A stretch of 64,000 nt of DNA, from assembly GCA_020524245.1 (NCBI GenBank), contig JAIVLN010000001.1, forward strand, positions 1,178,001 through 1,242,000, written 5' to 3'. The stretch is from Rossellomorea aquimaris. Its GTDB lineage: Bacteria; Bacillota; Bacilli; Bacillales; Fictibacillaceae. Below are positions 52,420-59,972 of this stretch, in pieces. The notes beneath the pieces were generated by a model. It had not been told where the DNA came from, did no database searches, and saw only the letters and a list, made by a program, of their open reading frames with translations. The translations under genes were made by a program, and so were the position numbers. Within the stretch, counting starts at the first letter, position 1. Every line of letters starts with the position of its first letter.

Positions 52420-52679
52420 GTGATGAACCTCCCAATTAATAGTTGTGGTACACACTATTTTTCACTTTACTAGACTTTCATTGAGTTGAATTGAACTTTT
52501 TGTAAATGTCTGAAAAAATCATCCGAGCTTCCTATAGATAGGTCTGACAACCATGCGCATTTTCTCATACTACTTTTTAACTAATTAGGTCTATTAGGCT
52601 AAATAACTATTTACTTCGATTCGACATTATTGTAAAATTATTCCTACAGAATAATTGATGTCTGACTACGGAGGCTCTC

Positions 52680-52856
52680 ATGAACAAAATCCTATCTAGC
52701 ACAACTGATGAAAAAGATGAAGTTTATTCGTTGCAACAGTTAATGTATGAATATAGTAAAAAGATTGATAGTTACTCCGATCCGGCAATTGTCCAGATCA
52801 GTCAGCAGCTTGATGAAAAGTTGAACATAATCCAGAAATCAAAATTGAAAAACTGA
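52680..52856 (+). CDS. Spo0E-like aspartyl-phosphate phosphatase
   Basis: A 58-residue two-helix protein with GGAGG in front of the ATG. The ending SYSDPAIVQISQQLDEKLNIIQ carries the family signature (S-x-x-L-D preceded by a hydrophobic helix: ISQQLDEKLN), and the N-terminal helix YSLQQLMYEYSKKI fits the helical hairpin. Spo0E-type proteins dephosphorylate Spo0A~P and delay sporulation. It is a stand-alone gene with its own terminator. Together with the Rap protein it makes two independent phosphatase-type regulators encoded in this window. Confidence 0.85.
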   Translation: MNKILSSTTDEKDEVYSLQQLMYEYSKKIDSYSDPAIVQISQQLDEKLNIIQKSKLKN

Positions 52857-52862
52857 TGTACA

Positions 52863-52893
52863 AGCTCATTGCGAACATGCAATGAGTTTTTTT
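52863..52893 (+). terminator. Terminator of the Spo0E-like gene
   Basis: CTCATTGC and GCAATGAG form an 8-bp stem with a GAACAT loop followed by seven T. Confidence 0.92.
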
Positions 52894-52938
52894 ATTTGTT
52901 CGGAGTAAATTACAGGAACCGGAGTAAATCACCGGTGC

Positions 52939-53510
52939 AGTGAGGTCTTCTGGTGAGGTGAAATTGCGAAAATCAGTAAGTCACCTCACCAGAGGGACGT
53001 TCTGATAGGGTGTAATCCCGAAAATCAGCAATACACCTTACCAGAGGGACATTCTGTTAGGGTGTAATCGCGAAAACCGGCAATACACCTTACCAGAGAA
53101 GCGTTCTGTTAGGGTGTAATCGCTAAAATCGGCAATACACCTTACCAGAGGGACATTCTGTTAGGGTGTAATCGCGAAAACCGGCAATACACCTTACCAG
53201 AGGGACGTTCTGTTAGGGTGTAATCGCGAAAACCGGCAATACACCTCACCAGAGGGACGTTCTGATAGGGTGTAATCGCAAAAATCAGCAATATACCTTA
53301 CCAGAGAAGCGTTCTGTTAGGTTATAATCGCGAAAACCGGCAATATACCTTACCAGAGGGACGTTCTGATAGGGTGTAATCCCGAAAATCAGCAATACAC
53401 CTTACCAGAGGGACATTCTGATAGGGTGTAATCGCGAAAACCGGCAATACACCTTACCAGAGAAGCGTTCTGTTAGGGTGTAATCGCTAAAATCGGCAAT
53501 TTACCCAACT
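52939..53510. repeat. Tandem array of eleven 52-bp repeats
   Basis: Eleven directly adjacent units of exactly 52 bp begin at 52939, 52991, 53043 and so on every 52 bases to 53459. A unit runs from AGAGGGACGTTCTG through GGGTGTAAT, CGAAAA and AATACACC to TTACC. Each contains inverted arms GGTGTA and TACACC that could fold into a hairpin, and differences in the arms are compensated in the first unit (GAGGTGA with TCACCTC). Units 1-3 nearly equal units 8-10, so a 156-bp block was duplicated. The period is not a multiple of three and there are no spacers, so it is neither coding nor CRISPR. It lies between a Spo0E-like gene and a ZorA-like gene. Confidence 0.95.
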
Positions 53511-53630
53511 GTTGTTCAGTCTATGTCTTTGCTTTGCCTACCATCATCTTGAATACATGCGGATTTTTTGGGCAAGTTCCCTGTTTGTCTTTCATAGACT
53601 GTGAGTAGACAAGACAAGGGGGAATGCAGC
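53511..53630 (+). promoter_or_regulatory. Leader of the ZorA-like operon with nested inverted repeats
   Basis: CAGTCTATG (53517-53525) and CATAGACTG (53593-53601) are perfect inverted copies about 67 bases apart, enclosing a second pair TTGCC (53534-53538) and GGCAA (53571-53575). The last arm ends 29 bases before the chosen TTG start. A structured leader is possible; no clear sigma-A hexamers were found. Confidence 0.35.
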
Positions 53631-55202
53631 TTGGAAAACTTCACGATTATTGTCATGTGCATCATCGGTTTCATTACGATGTTCGGTGTAATTGGAAATA
53701 TGCAGGCTCGTCTGAAAATGGCTGACTGGTTGAAAGAGCTTGGCCAAATGGATGCCGCTTCTCTTCAGTCAGGCCGGGGTTCAAAGTGGCTGAACGATGC
53801 AATTGAAGAATACCGGACATATCACCTATCTGGAGTAGCCAACGTGAACAGTCCGGTGCTAGTGGAGAAACATTTAATGAAGCAGCCGATCCGGGTGATG
53901 GGACTTTTCCGTGTCCCGACCGGGAATATTATCCGCCTGATTCACGGCCTCCCCTCCCTTGCGATCATTGTCGGGGTCCTCGGTACGTTCGTCGGTTTAA
54001 CAATTGCCATCATGGCGATGCAGGATACGCTTGTGAATATCGGAAATCAGCCAGGTGGAGCGAACTTGTCTGTTTCGTCGATCGTAACAGCGATTTCGGA
54101 ACCGTTCCGGGGGATGAGTATTGCATTCGTAACGAGTATCGCTGGGATCGGAAGTTCTCTCTGTTTATCCCTTGTTCAGTCCGGATTTCTGACAGGCGGT
54201 ACGTCACTCGCTTACCTTCAAGATCGGGTCATTTCGGAAGCTGAAGGCGTGCTTGATCATGTCGTCCAGGAGCAATTACAGAATGAAAAACCGAAAGACT
54301 CTCTTGAACGTTTGTTGGATCGGCTTGTAACGAAGGTTCAAGAAAGCTTCCAAGAAAGTATCGGAGATTTTAGCACGAAAATGGTCGGTTTCACTTCAGG
54401 ACTTGAAGAGGCAATGGAAGATGTGAAAGGCATCCTGTCCGCGCAACGGGATCATACTGAACAGTTTAAAAACAGTACAGATGTGCTCGTGCAGTTCGGC
54501 GACCGCTTTTCCGATACGATTATGAAGCTTGAATCTGTCCAGCATTCCGTCGATAAAGGGCTGAACAAGCTCGGAGACCATGTTTCTGGCTTTGAAAAAC
54601 AGTACAAACGAACAAGTGAACAGCTGGATCAGGGGCAAAAGCGGATGGAACAAGTCATGAAGCATTCGGATCGGATGATTGAGGAGTCGCAAAAGAAAAC
54701 CGAAGAACTTGGCCGCTCGCTTGTCGGCGGTGTGGAGAACGTCCTTTCGAAATATGAAACGAAGCAGGAGGATTTTGAGAGGCGGATGGCGCAGCAAAAC
54801 GACGAATGGTTTTACCGGTATCAGGATAAAACGGAGCAGTACGGTCGTGCGAATGACACGTTTGCCGCTTCCGTCCAGCACTTAGAAAAAGCCTGGTACT
54901 CTACGATTGAAACGTTCAAGCGTGATTTCATCGATCAGCTCGGGCACATGTTTGAGCGGGAGCGTCAGTCACGCCATGATAACGGACGGGATCAGGAGAT
55001 GCGGGAGCTCATCCGTGCACTCGATTCGGTGTATCAGAACCTTTCACGTGAATTCAAGCAAACACATCAATATTTTGGAGATGTGTATCATGTGTTGCAG
55101 CGGTTGCTCGATGCGACTGTCCAATCAGCCAATGCACGCTATGAGCGTGACGGCTACGATCAGCCACGTCGGATCACGATTCATGACTCGAATCAGCGGT
55201 GA
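53631..55202 (+). CDS. ZorA-like MotA/TolQ/ExbB-family motor protein
   Basis: A 523-residue protein starting at TTG 53631 (AAGGGGG eight bases upstream; the longer frame from GTG 53601 has no site). Transmembrane segments lie at about 5-22, 98-122 (LPSLAIIVGVLGTFVGLTIAIM) and 155-180 (GMSIAFVTSIAGIGSSLCLSL). The GTFVGLT motif and small-residue-rich third helix are hallmarks of the MotA/ExbB channel family, and the long coiled-coil tail (about 210-510, SLERLLDRLVTKVQESF onwards) is the ZorA layout rather than a flagellar MotA. Its partner gene overlaps the end. Function is inferred as a proton-driven membrane machine. Confidence 0.85.
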   Translation: MENFTIIVMCIIGFITMFGVIGNMQARLKMADWLKELGQMDAASLQSGRGSKWLNDAIEEYRTYHLSGVANVNSPVLVEKHLMKQPIRVMGLFRVPTGNIIRLIHGLPSLAIIVGVLGTFVGLTIAIMAMQDTLVNIGNQPGGANLSVSSIVTAISEPFRGMSIAFVTSIAGIGSSLCLSLVQSGFLTGGTSLAYLQDRVISEAEGVLDHVVQEQLQNEKPKDSLERLLDRLVTKVQESFQESIGDFSTKMVGFTSGLEEAMEDVKGILSAQRDHTEQFKNSTDVLVQFGDRFSDTIMKLESVQHSVDKGLNKLGDHVSGFEKQYKRTSEQLDQGQKRMEQVMKHSDRMIEESQKKTEELGRSLVGGVENVLSKYETKQEDFERRMAQQNDEWFYRYQDKTEQYGRANDTFAASVQHLEKAWYSTIETFKRDFIDQLGHMFERERQSRHDNGRDQEMRELIRALDSVYQNLSREFKQTHQYFGDVYHVLQRLLDATVQSANARYERDGYDQPRRITIHDSNQR

Positions 55203-55207
55203 TCGCC

Positions 55208-55900
55208 ATGCGAAAAAAGAGATGGAACAACGAAGAGGAAGGTGTCCAGGGTTACTTTTGGCCGTCGTTTACCGATATGATGGCGATGATGGTGCTCGTG
55301 ATGCTGTTCATCGCAATCATTGCGTACATCCAGAGCATTTACAATGCATATGAGCAGACGGAAGTACGGCATGAACTGGCGAAGGTCGCTGACGTGAAGC
55401 AGCACATCTCGGATCTCATTGAAAAGCGTTTAGAAGAAAACGTCGGGAAGGATAAGATTATCCGGGGACCGAACAATACGATTTCCGTTGAGGGGAATAT
55501 TTTATTCGATACGGGAAGTGCAGAAATCAGTGCATCCGGTAAAAAAGTGCTCGCTCAGCTGTCTGATGCTTTGGTGCAGATCATCGACGAACAAGAGCTG
55601 AGTCGCTACTTGTACATTATTCTGATAGAGGGACACACCGATTCCGTCCCTTATGACAATTGGACGCTGTCGACAGAACGCGCTGTTTCCGTTGTAAAAT
55701 ACATGCAAGAGGTGAACCCGAAATTCAAGGAACCGAAGTATGCGCAGTATGTTGCTGCGACGGGGTATTCCGAATATAAGCCGATTGCAGAAGGCAGTAC
55801 TGATGATTCCCTCCAAAAGAACCGACGTATCTCTTTCCAGATTATTTTGGATGATGAAAAATGGCAAAGTAAGCTGAAGGGAATCATTAATGAATATTAA
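55208..55900 (+). CDS. ZorB-like OmpA/MotB-family peptidoglycan-binding motor protein
   Basis: A 230-residue protein starting at ATG 55208, whose GGTGATC-type ribosome site overlaps the stop of the ZorA-like gene. A single helix near the start (FWPSFTDMMAMMVLVMLFIAIIAYIQS) carries the conserved Asp expected to conduct protons. The C-terminal OmpA-like domain binds peptidoglycan (NILFDTGSAEIS, ILIEGHTDSVPYDNWTLSTERA, NRRISFQII). ZorAB is the sensor-motor of Zorya defence; no zorC, zorD or zorE effector gene follows. A general cell-envelope role is the alternative. Confidence 0.87.
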   Translation: MRKKRWNNEEEGVQGYFWPSFTDMMAMMVLVMLFIAIIAYIQSIYNAYEQTEVRHELAKVADVKQHISDLIEKRLEENVGKDKIIRGPNNTISVEGNILFDTGSAEISASGKKVLAQLSDALVQIIDEQELSRYLYIILIEGHTDSVPYDNWTLSTERAVSVVKYMQEVNPKFKEPKYAQYVAATGYSEYKPIAEGSTDDSLQKNRRISFQIILDDEKWQSKLKGIINEY

Positions 55901-55925
55901 AGAGGCTGCCGTAAGCAGCCTCTTC
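55900..55925. terminator. Bidirectional terminator after the ZorAB-like pair
   Basis: AGAGGCTGC and GCAGCCTCT form a 9-bp stem with a CGTAA loop and flanking A/T-rich runs, between convergent genes. Confidence 0.88.
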
Positions 55926-55926
55926 T

Positions 55927-57933
55927 TTATTGGTTGGCATATAAGCCTTCGAATACCGCCTTAACTTTTGGTGTGACGTCTTTACTTCCATTTTGGACGT
56001 CTTCTATCATCATCGACACGAGCAATGACGGGTTTTCCGTATTCCAGGCGACGAACCAGCCATTTTCCTTCCCTTTTTCTTCTTTTGATGCTTTCAGTTC
56101 TGCTGTTCCGGTTTTACCTGCCAATTGAAGACCGTTGATCTTTGCTTCTTTTCCAGATCCGTTCGGATGTTCAATTACCTGAATTAAGGCTTGAGTAATG
56201 GTATTGGCTGTCTCTTCGCTGATGATATTTTCCTTCCACGTTTGTGACTTCACTTCGTCTGCGAAAAGGATTGGCTTCATCAGTTTGCCTTTCGTGATAA
56301 AAGGCGTGTAACTGAGCCCTAAGTGCAGAGCACTCATCTCGACTTGCCCTTGACCGTAGCTTGTATCAACGAGTTGGACTTCGTTTTGAAAATTGTCCTC
56401 GTTTGTAAGACTAGAGGGCTCAATATAATACGGAAACGGTATCTTTTCATCAAAACCAAAACCCTTGGATTCCTGTAAAAAGGCATCTGCTCCGATATCC
56501 AACATCGCCATCGCAAAATAGATGTTATCAGAGTATACGAGTGCGTCTTGAAGATTGATTTGAGTTTCTGGACTCTTCACCCTTGTCACATAATAGTTCC
56601 CCCACGAATCCTTCTTCCATTGATTGTTCGCTGGGATTGCTTTTTCTTCAGCAGGGTCAATCGCATCTGTTTTGAGCCCTATCGCCGCCGTAATTGGTTT
56701 GAAAGTAGAGCCCGGTGCATACGTTTTTGTAAAACGATTTCTTAAAGGTATCAGTGGATTATCCTGATATTTCTTTGTTGAGTTTGTGTGAACCAAATCA
56801 TTCGGGTTAAATGCCGGAGTACTCACTAACGCTAATACTTCTCCTGTCATCGGGTTTAGAGCAGCTGCTGCCCCAGCCTCCTTATACATTTGGTTGTACA
56901 AAAGTGATTGTACTGAAGCATCGATCGTTAAAGTGAAATCTTTTCCATTTACCGGTTCTTTTGTAGCCAGAATAGCTTGATTCGTTTTGTCCGAATCGAC
57001 AATGAGAATTTCCCCACCTAACTCACCTCGTAAATCATCTTCAAGAATGAGTTCAAGTCCCTTTTTCCCAACATAATCATGGGGAGTATATCTTTTACCC
57101 TTATACTTTTCAAGTTCTTCCGCTGTAATTTCTCCTACATATCCAATCAAGTGTGCAAATGATTCTTTAAGGGGATAAACCCTAGAATCTTTTGCTACAA
57201 ACCTCGTTCCGTTCATAGGTCTTATTGCATCTATTCTAACTTCATCATCTGCAGGGATGATAGCCAAAGGGACATATGAATCTTCCTTCACCCAAGATTG
57301 ATCAAGCTGAGCATTGATTTCTTCAACAGAGATATCCAGTAATTCAGATAGCTTCTTTTTCACTTCTTCACGATCTTCTTTCATCCATGCGGGTACTAAT
57401 CCAACTTCTTGGACTTTGCCGTTTTCAGCGAGTTTTTCCCCATTCGTATCGAATATTTCTCCCCGAACTGGCTTCAGTACGACAGGTTTTATTGCGTATC
57501 CTTCTTTCATACCAGGAAAAATCATTTCTGGGTTCCACTTCATCGACCATCTTTCTGAGTCTTCTTGTTCTTCAAACGCTAGTGATGCTTTGTGATTGAT
57601 CTCCAGTGGACCAGCCATCGTATCCATTTTTACATGAAAGTCGAATTGAGGGGTGTCTTCCTCTTCGTAGTCTTGCTCTTCTTCTGGAAGTTGATATGTA
57701 ACCTTCAAATTCTCAGCTTCGATATCACTATAAATCTTCGCATAGCGTTCAACGAAATCTTTTTCCGTTATGTTCTTTTGTGATTCATCTGTTAGAAGAC
57801 TGTACATTTTTTGAAAATCTTGCTGCTCCCAGGCTTTCATGTAACGCTCGAATGTCGTTTCAGGCTTCGGCTTTTCAGAACATGCAGCTAAAAGAACTAT
57901 AAGTCCAATGAAAAGAATGAGTTTACGTAACAT
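55927..57933 (-). CDS. Class-B penicillin-binding protein with NTF2-like N-domain (PbpC-like)
   Basis: A 668-residue transpeptidase with a lipobox-like signal (LFIGLIVLLAAC). It has a MecA_N/NTF2-like domain (about 25-150, TTFERYMKAWEQQDFQKMYSLL), a PBP dimerisation domain (about 160-330), and a transpeptidase domain. The active-site motifs are intact: SxxK in YAPGSTFKPITA, SxN in YSDNIYFAM and KTG in LAGKTGTAEL. It cross-links septal or spore peptidoglycan peptides and resembles B. subtilis PbpC and low-affinity PBP2a-type enzymes, so beta-lactam tolerance is possible but not shown. Confidence 0.92.
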   Translation of the reverse strand: MLRKLILFIGLIVLLAACSEKPKPETTFERYMKAWEQQDFQKMYSLLTDESQKNITEKDFVERYAKIYSDIEAENLKVTYQLPEEEQDYEEEDTPQFDFHVKMDTMAGPLEINHKASLAFEEQEDSERWSMKWNPEMIFPGMKEGYAIKPVVLKPVRGEIFDTNGEKLAENGKVQEVGLVPAWMKEDREEVKKKLSELLDISVEEINAQLDQSWVKEDSYVPLAIIPADDEVRIDAIRPMNGTRFVAKDSRVYPLKESFAHLIGYVGEITAEELEKYKGKRYTPHDYVGKKGLELILEDDLRGELGGEILIVDSDKTNQAILATKEPVNGKDFTLTIDASVQSLLYNQMYKEAGAAAALNPMTGEVLALVSTPAFNPNDLVHTNSTKKYQDNPLIPLRNRFTKTYAPGSTFKPITAAIGLKTDAIDPAEEKAIPANNQWKKDSWGNYYVTRVKSPETQINLQDALVYSDNIYFAMAMLDIGADAFLQESKGFGFDEKIPFPYYIEPSSLTNEDNFQNEVQLVDTSYGQGQVEMSALHLGLSYTPFITKGKLMKPILFADEVKSQTWKENIISEETANTITQALIQVIEHPNGSGKEAKINGLQLAGKTGTAELKASKEEKGKENGWFVAWNTENPSLLVSMMIEDVQNGSKDVTPKVKAVFEGLYANQ

Positions 57934-58058
57934 ATGGGCTCTCCTTTCTCATATTTATAAAGGATTTCTAGCTTTTGGGACGAATATTGGTTACTAAGGT
58001 AGACGTTAATTACTGGAAAAAGTTTCGCTAATGATGATGTATATGAGGTGCAACTTAG

Positions 58059-58847
58059 ATGAATGAACAACTTTGGAAATATGTGCGTGGGGTGATGTGG
58101 GATTATGAACATATCCCTGCATCCGTAACATTTGCAGAACGTGATGAATTACTTATGTATAAGACGGAAGGATCCTCCAGTATCTTATCGAACAAAGTTG
58201 CGAAGTTTGAAGCTGGGTCTAAGGAAGAAGTTGCCGCTTTGCTCGATGAAGTGCTTCAGTTTTACGGTGGAAAGTCTTTTTCATGGTGGGTCGGGCCTGA
58301 TTCGGTGCCTGAGAATCTGAAAGACATACTTGTAGATCAAGGTTTGACCTATGAAGACACTTACTATGGTCTTGTTTTACCATTAGAGAAGGACCTTAAA
58401 TCCAGGACCATTCCATATGAAATTCGAGTCGTGGAATCGCTGGAAGATGTGGAGCATTATGTGAATGTCAGTGGAGAAGTTTGGGACTATGATGAGTCAA
58501 CGAAAGAGCATTTGGTTCAGCAGAGGTACAACTATTTAATAGATAAAAACAGGCGGGGCGGTTTCTTAATTACTTTGGATGGGGGCAAGCCAGTTGGATA
58601 CGCTGGCTACCGATTCAGCTCAGATGGCGTGGCGATGTATTTGGCTGGGACCGGTGTACTGACTGAATACCGGAAGCGAGGCATTTACCATGCGCTTTTA
58701 GCGAAAAGGATGGAATTGGCAGCACAAAATGGTGCTAAGTATATCGTTACCCAGGCTCGGAATGGGACATCCGAACCGATCTTACGGAAACTAGGGTTTG
58801 AGGAAATTGGGCGTTACGACGTTTACAAAGCTTCTGGAGAAGCTTAA
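58059..58847 (+). CDS. GNAT-family N-acetyltransferase
   Basis: A 262-residue protein whose C-terminal half (about 125-260) is a GNAT domain: VGYAGYRFSSDGVAMYLAGTGVLTEYRKRGIYHALLAKRME holds the acetyl-CoA-binding R-x-x-G-x-A-like loop (YRKRGIYHAL). The N-terminal half is a degenerate second GNAT-like domain (EEVAALLDEVLQFYGGKSFSWWVG). GAGGTG precedes the ATG. Substrate is unknown. It is monocistronic, divergent from the PBP gene. Confidence 0.85.
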   Translation: MNEQLWKYVRGVMWDYEHIPASVTFAERDELLMYKTEGSSSILSNKVAKFEAGSKEEVAALLDEVLQFYGGKSFSWWVGPDSVPENLKDILVDQGLTYEDTYYGLVLPLEKDLKSRTIPYEIRVVESLEDVEHYVNVSGEVWDYDESTKEHLVQQRYNYLIDKNRRGGFLITLDGGKPVGYAGYRFSSDGVAMYLAGTGVLTEYRKRGIYHALLAKRMELAAQNGAKYIVTQARNGTSEPILRKLGFEEIGRYDVYKASGEA

Positions 58848-58899
58848 TGTTCAGCTTGAAAGGGTATTTACTACTTAATCAGAGGAAAGGAGATTCCTT

Positions 58900-59433
58900 A
58901 TGGAGTCTAAGCATGAAGGTATTGGTGGTTGGCTGATCCTCATTGTCTTTGGTCTTCTGTTGATCCCAGTCTTTCGACTTTATGCTCTATATCAGACGTA
59001 TTGGACCGTTTACAATACACCTGGTTGGAGTTTATTGACTGAGAGCGGAAATCCGCTTTACCACTCTTGGTTTGAGCCTACCTTTTGGATGGGTGTTGGG
59101 GTAGATCTTCTGTTTATCGTACTTTCCATTGCTGGTCTGTGGCTATTGGTGACGAGGAGTTCTCATTTTCCTAGGTTTATGATTTCTTTTCTAATCGCGA
59201 TGACCGTTTTTGCAGTAGCAGACGGTTTGATGACAAATTGGATATTCGGCACTCTGCCTATTACTGCTGATACATTAGAATATATTCAAAATCAATCTTA
59301 TCGACATCAAGCCGGAGCGCTGTTATTGAGCATGATATGGATCCCTTATTTGATGAGGTCGAAACGGGTGAAAGCGACTTTTGTTCAGAAGTCGGATCAC
59401 AATACAGTCGCAGGTAACCCTTTGACGTTTTAG
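58900..59433 (+). CDS. DUF2569 family membrane protein
   Basis: A 177-residue protein with four transmembrane segments. The start GIGGWLILIVFGLLLIPVFRLYAL is characteristic of DUF2569, whose function is unknown. The C-terminal tail is basic and polar. AAAGGAG precedes the ATG; it lies 52 bases after the acetyltransferase gene and may be co-transcribed. Confidence 0.8.
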   Translation: MESKHEGIGGWLILIVFGLLLIPVFRLYALYQTYWTVYNTPGWSLLTESGNPLYHSWFEPTFWMGVGVDLLFIVLSIAGLWLLVTRSSHFPRFMISFLIAMTVFAVADGLMTNWIFGTLPITADTLEYIQNQSYRHQAGALLLSMIWIPYLMRSKRVKATFVQKSDHNTVAGNPLTF

Positions 59434-59438
59434 TTAGA

Positions 59439-59843
59439 CTAAGGGTTGAAATTTCCCCAATCCAAGTGCCCAATATCATTGATTCCTCTCACATCTTTTC
59501 TGAACCATTCCATATTTCCAGCAAATAATTCAGAACAAGTGAATTGAACTTTACGGGCCTGATTTCCTTGTATGAACCTCAGATAACCATAATAGACGGG
59601 AGTACTTTTTGGTCTTTCTTGAAAACTAACAACATACGGTAACAATTCAAAATAATCATGAGTTGCTAATGAATCATAGTGGCTTTTTGAAGTGACGTTC
59701 TTAATTTGTTTATATGTAAAATGATCTAACCCCCACCTGATGACTAGAGTCCCGTCCGGAAGTTTAACTTCTAATTTACAATATAATCCTATCCGATCTC
59801 TTGATACTTCAATTACTTTAAAGTTTTTGTGGTTAATAAACAT
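59439..59843 (-). CDS. Hypothetical protein
   Basis: A 134-residue soluble protein without signal peptide. The chain is beta-rich at the start (NHKNFKVIEVSRDRIGLYCKLEVKLPDGTLVIRWGLDHF) and ends with conserved-looking FRKDVRGINDIGHLDWGNFN. AGAGGT precedes the ATG. I recognise no family. It converges on the DUF2569 gene with only 6 bases between them. Confidence 0.6.
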   Translation of the reverse strand: MFINHKNFKVIEVSRDRIGLYCKLEVKLPDGTLVIRWGLDHFTYKQIKNVTSKSHYDSLATHDYFELLPYVVSFQERPKSTPVYYGYLRFIQGNQARKVQFTCSELFAGNMEWFRKDVRGINDIGHLDWGNFNP

Positions 59844-59935
59844 GATTAGACCTCTAATCTATAGAAGCTGTTAAGATAGATATCATTTTTCTTCAAGGTA
59901 TCCTTAAAATCCTTCACAAAAACTCTATAAATTAG

Positions 59936-59964
59936 AAAAGACTGCCTAAATGGCAGCCTTTTTT
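59936..59964. terminator. Bidirectional terminator of the DUF5667 gene
   Basis: AAGACTGCC and GGCAGCCTT form a hairpin with flanking A and T runs, 10 bases after the end of the acidic DUF5667 gene on the minus strand. Confidence 0.85.
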
Positions 59965-59972
59965 GATGAAGA

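Noticed and set aside
52939-53510. CRISPR array
   Set aside because: The 52-bp units follow each other directly with no spacers between them, and no cas genes are near.
53601-53630. GTG start of the ZorA-like protein at 53601
   Set aside because: It lacks a Shine-Dalgarno sequence and adds polar residues before the first membrane helix; TTG 53631 is preceded by AAGGGGG.
53631-55900. Flagellar MotA/MotB pair
   Set aside because: The first protein has a ~300-residue coiled-coil tail and lacks the usual MotA cytoplasmic loop layout; no flagellar genes are adjacent.
53631-57933. Complete Zorya defence system
   Set aside because: No zorC, zorD or zorE-like gene follows; the next gene is a convergent penicillin-binding protein.
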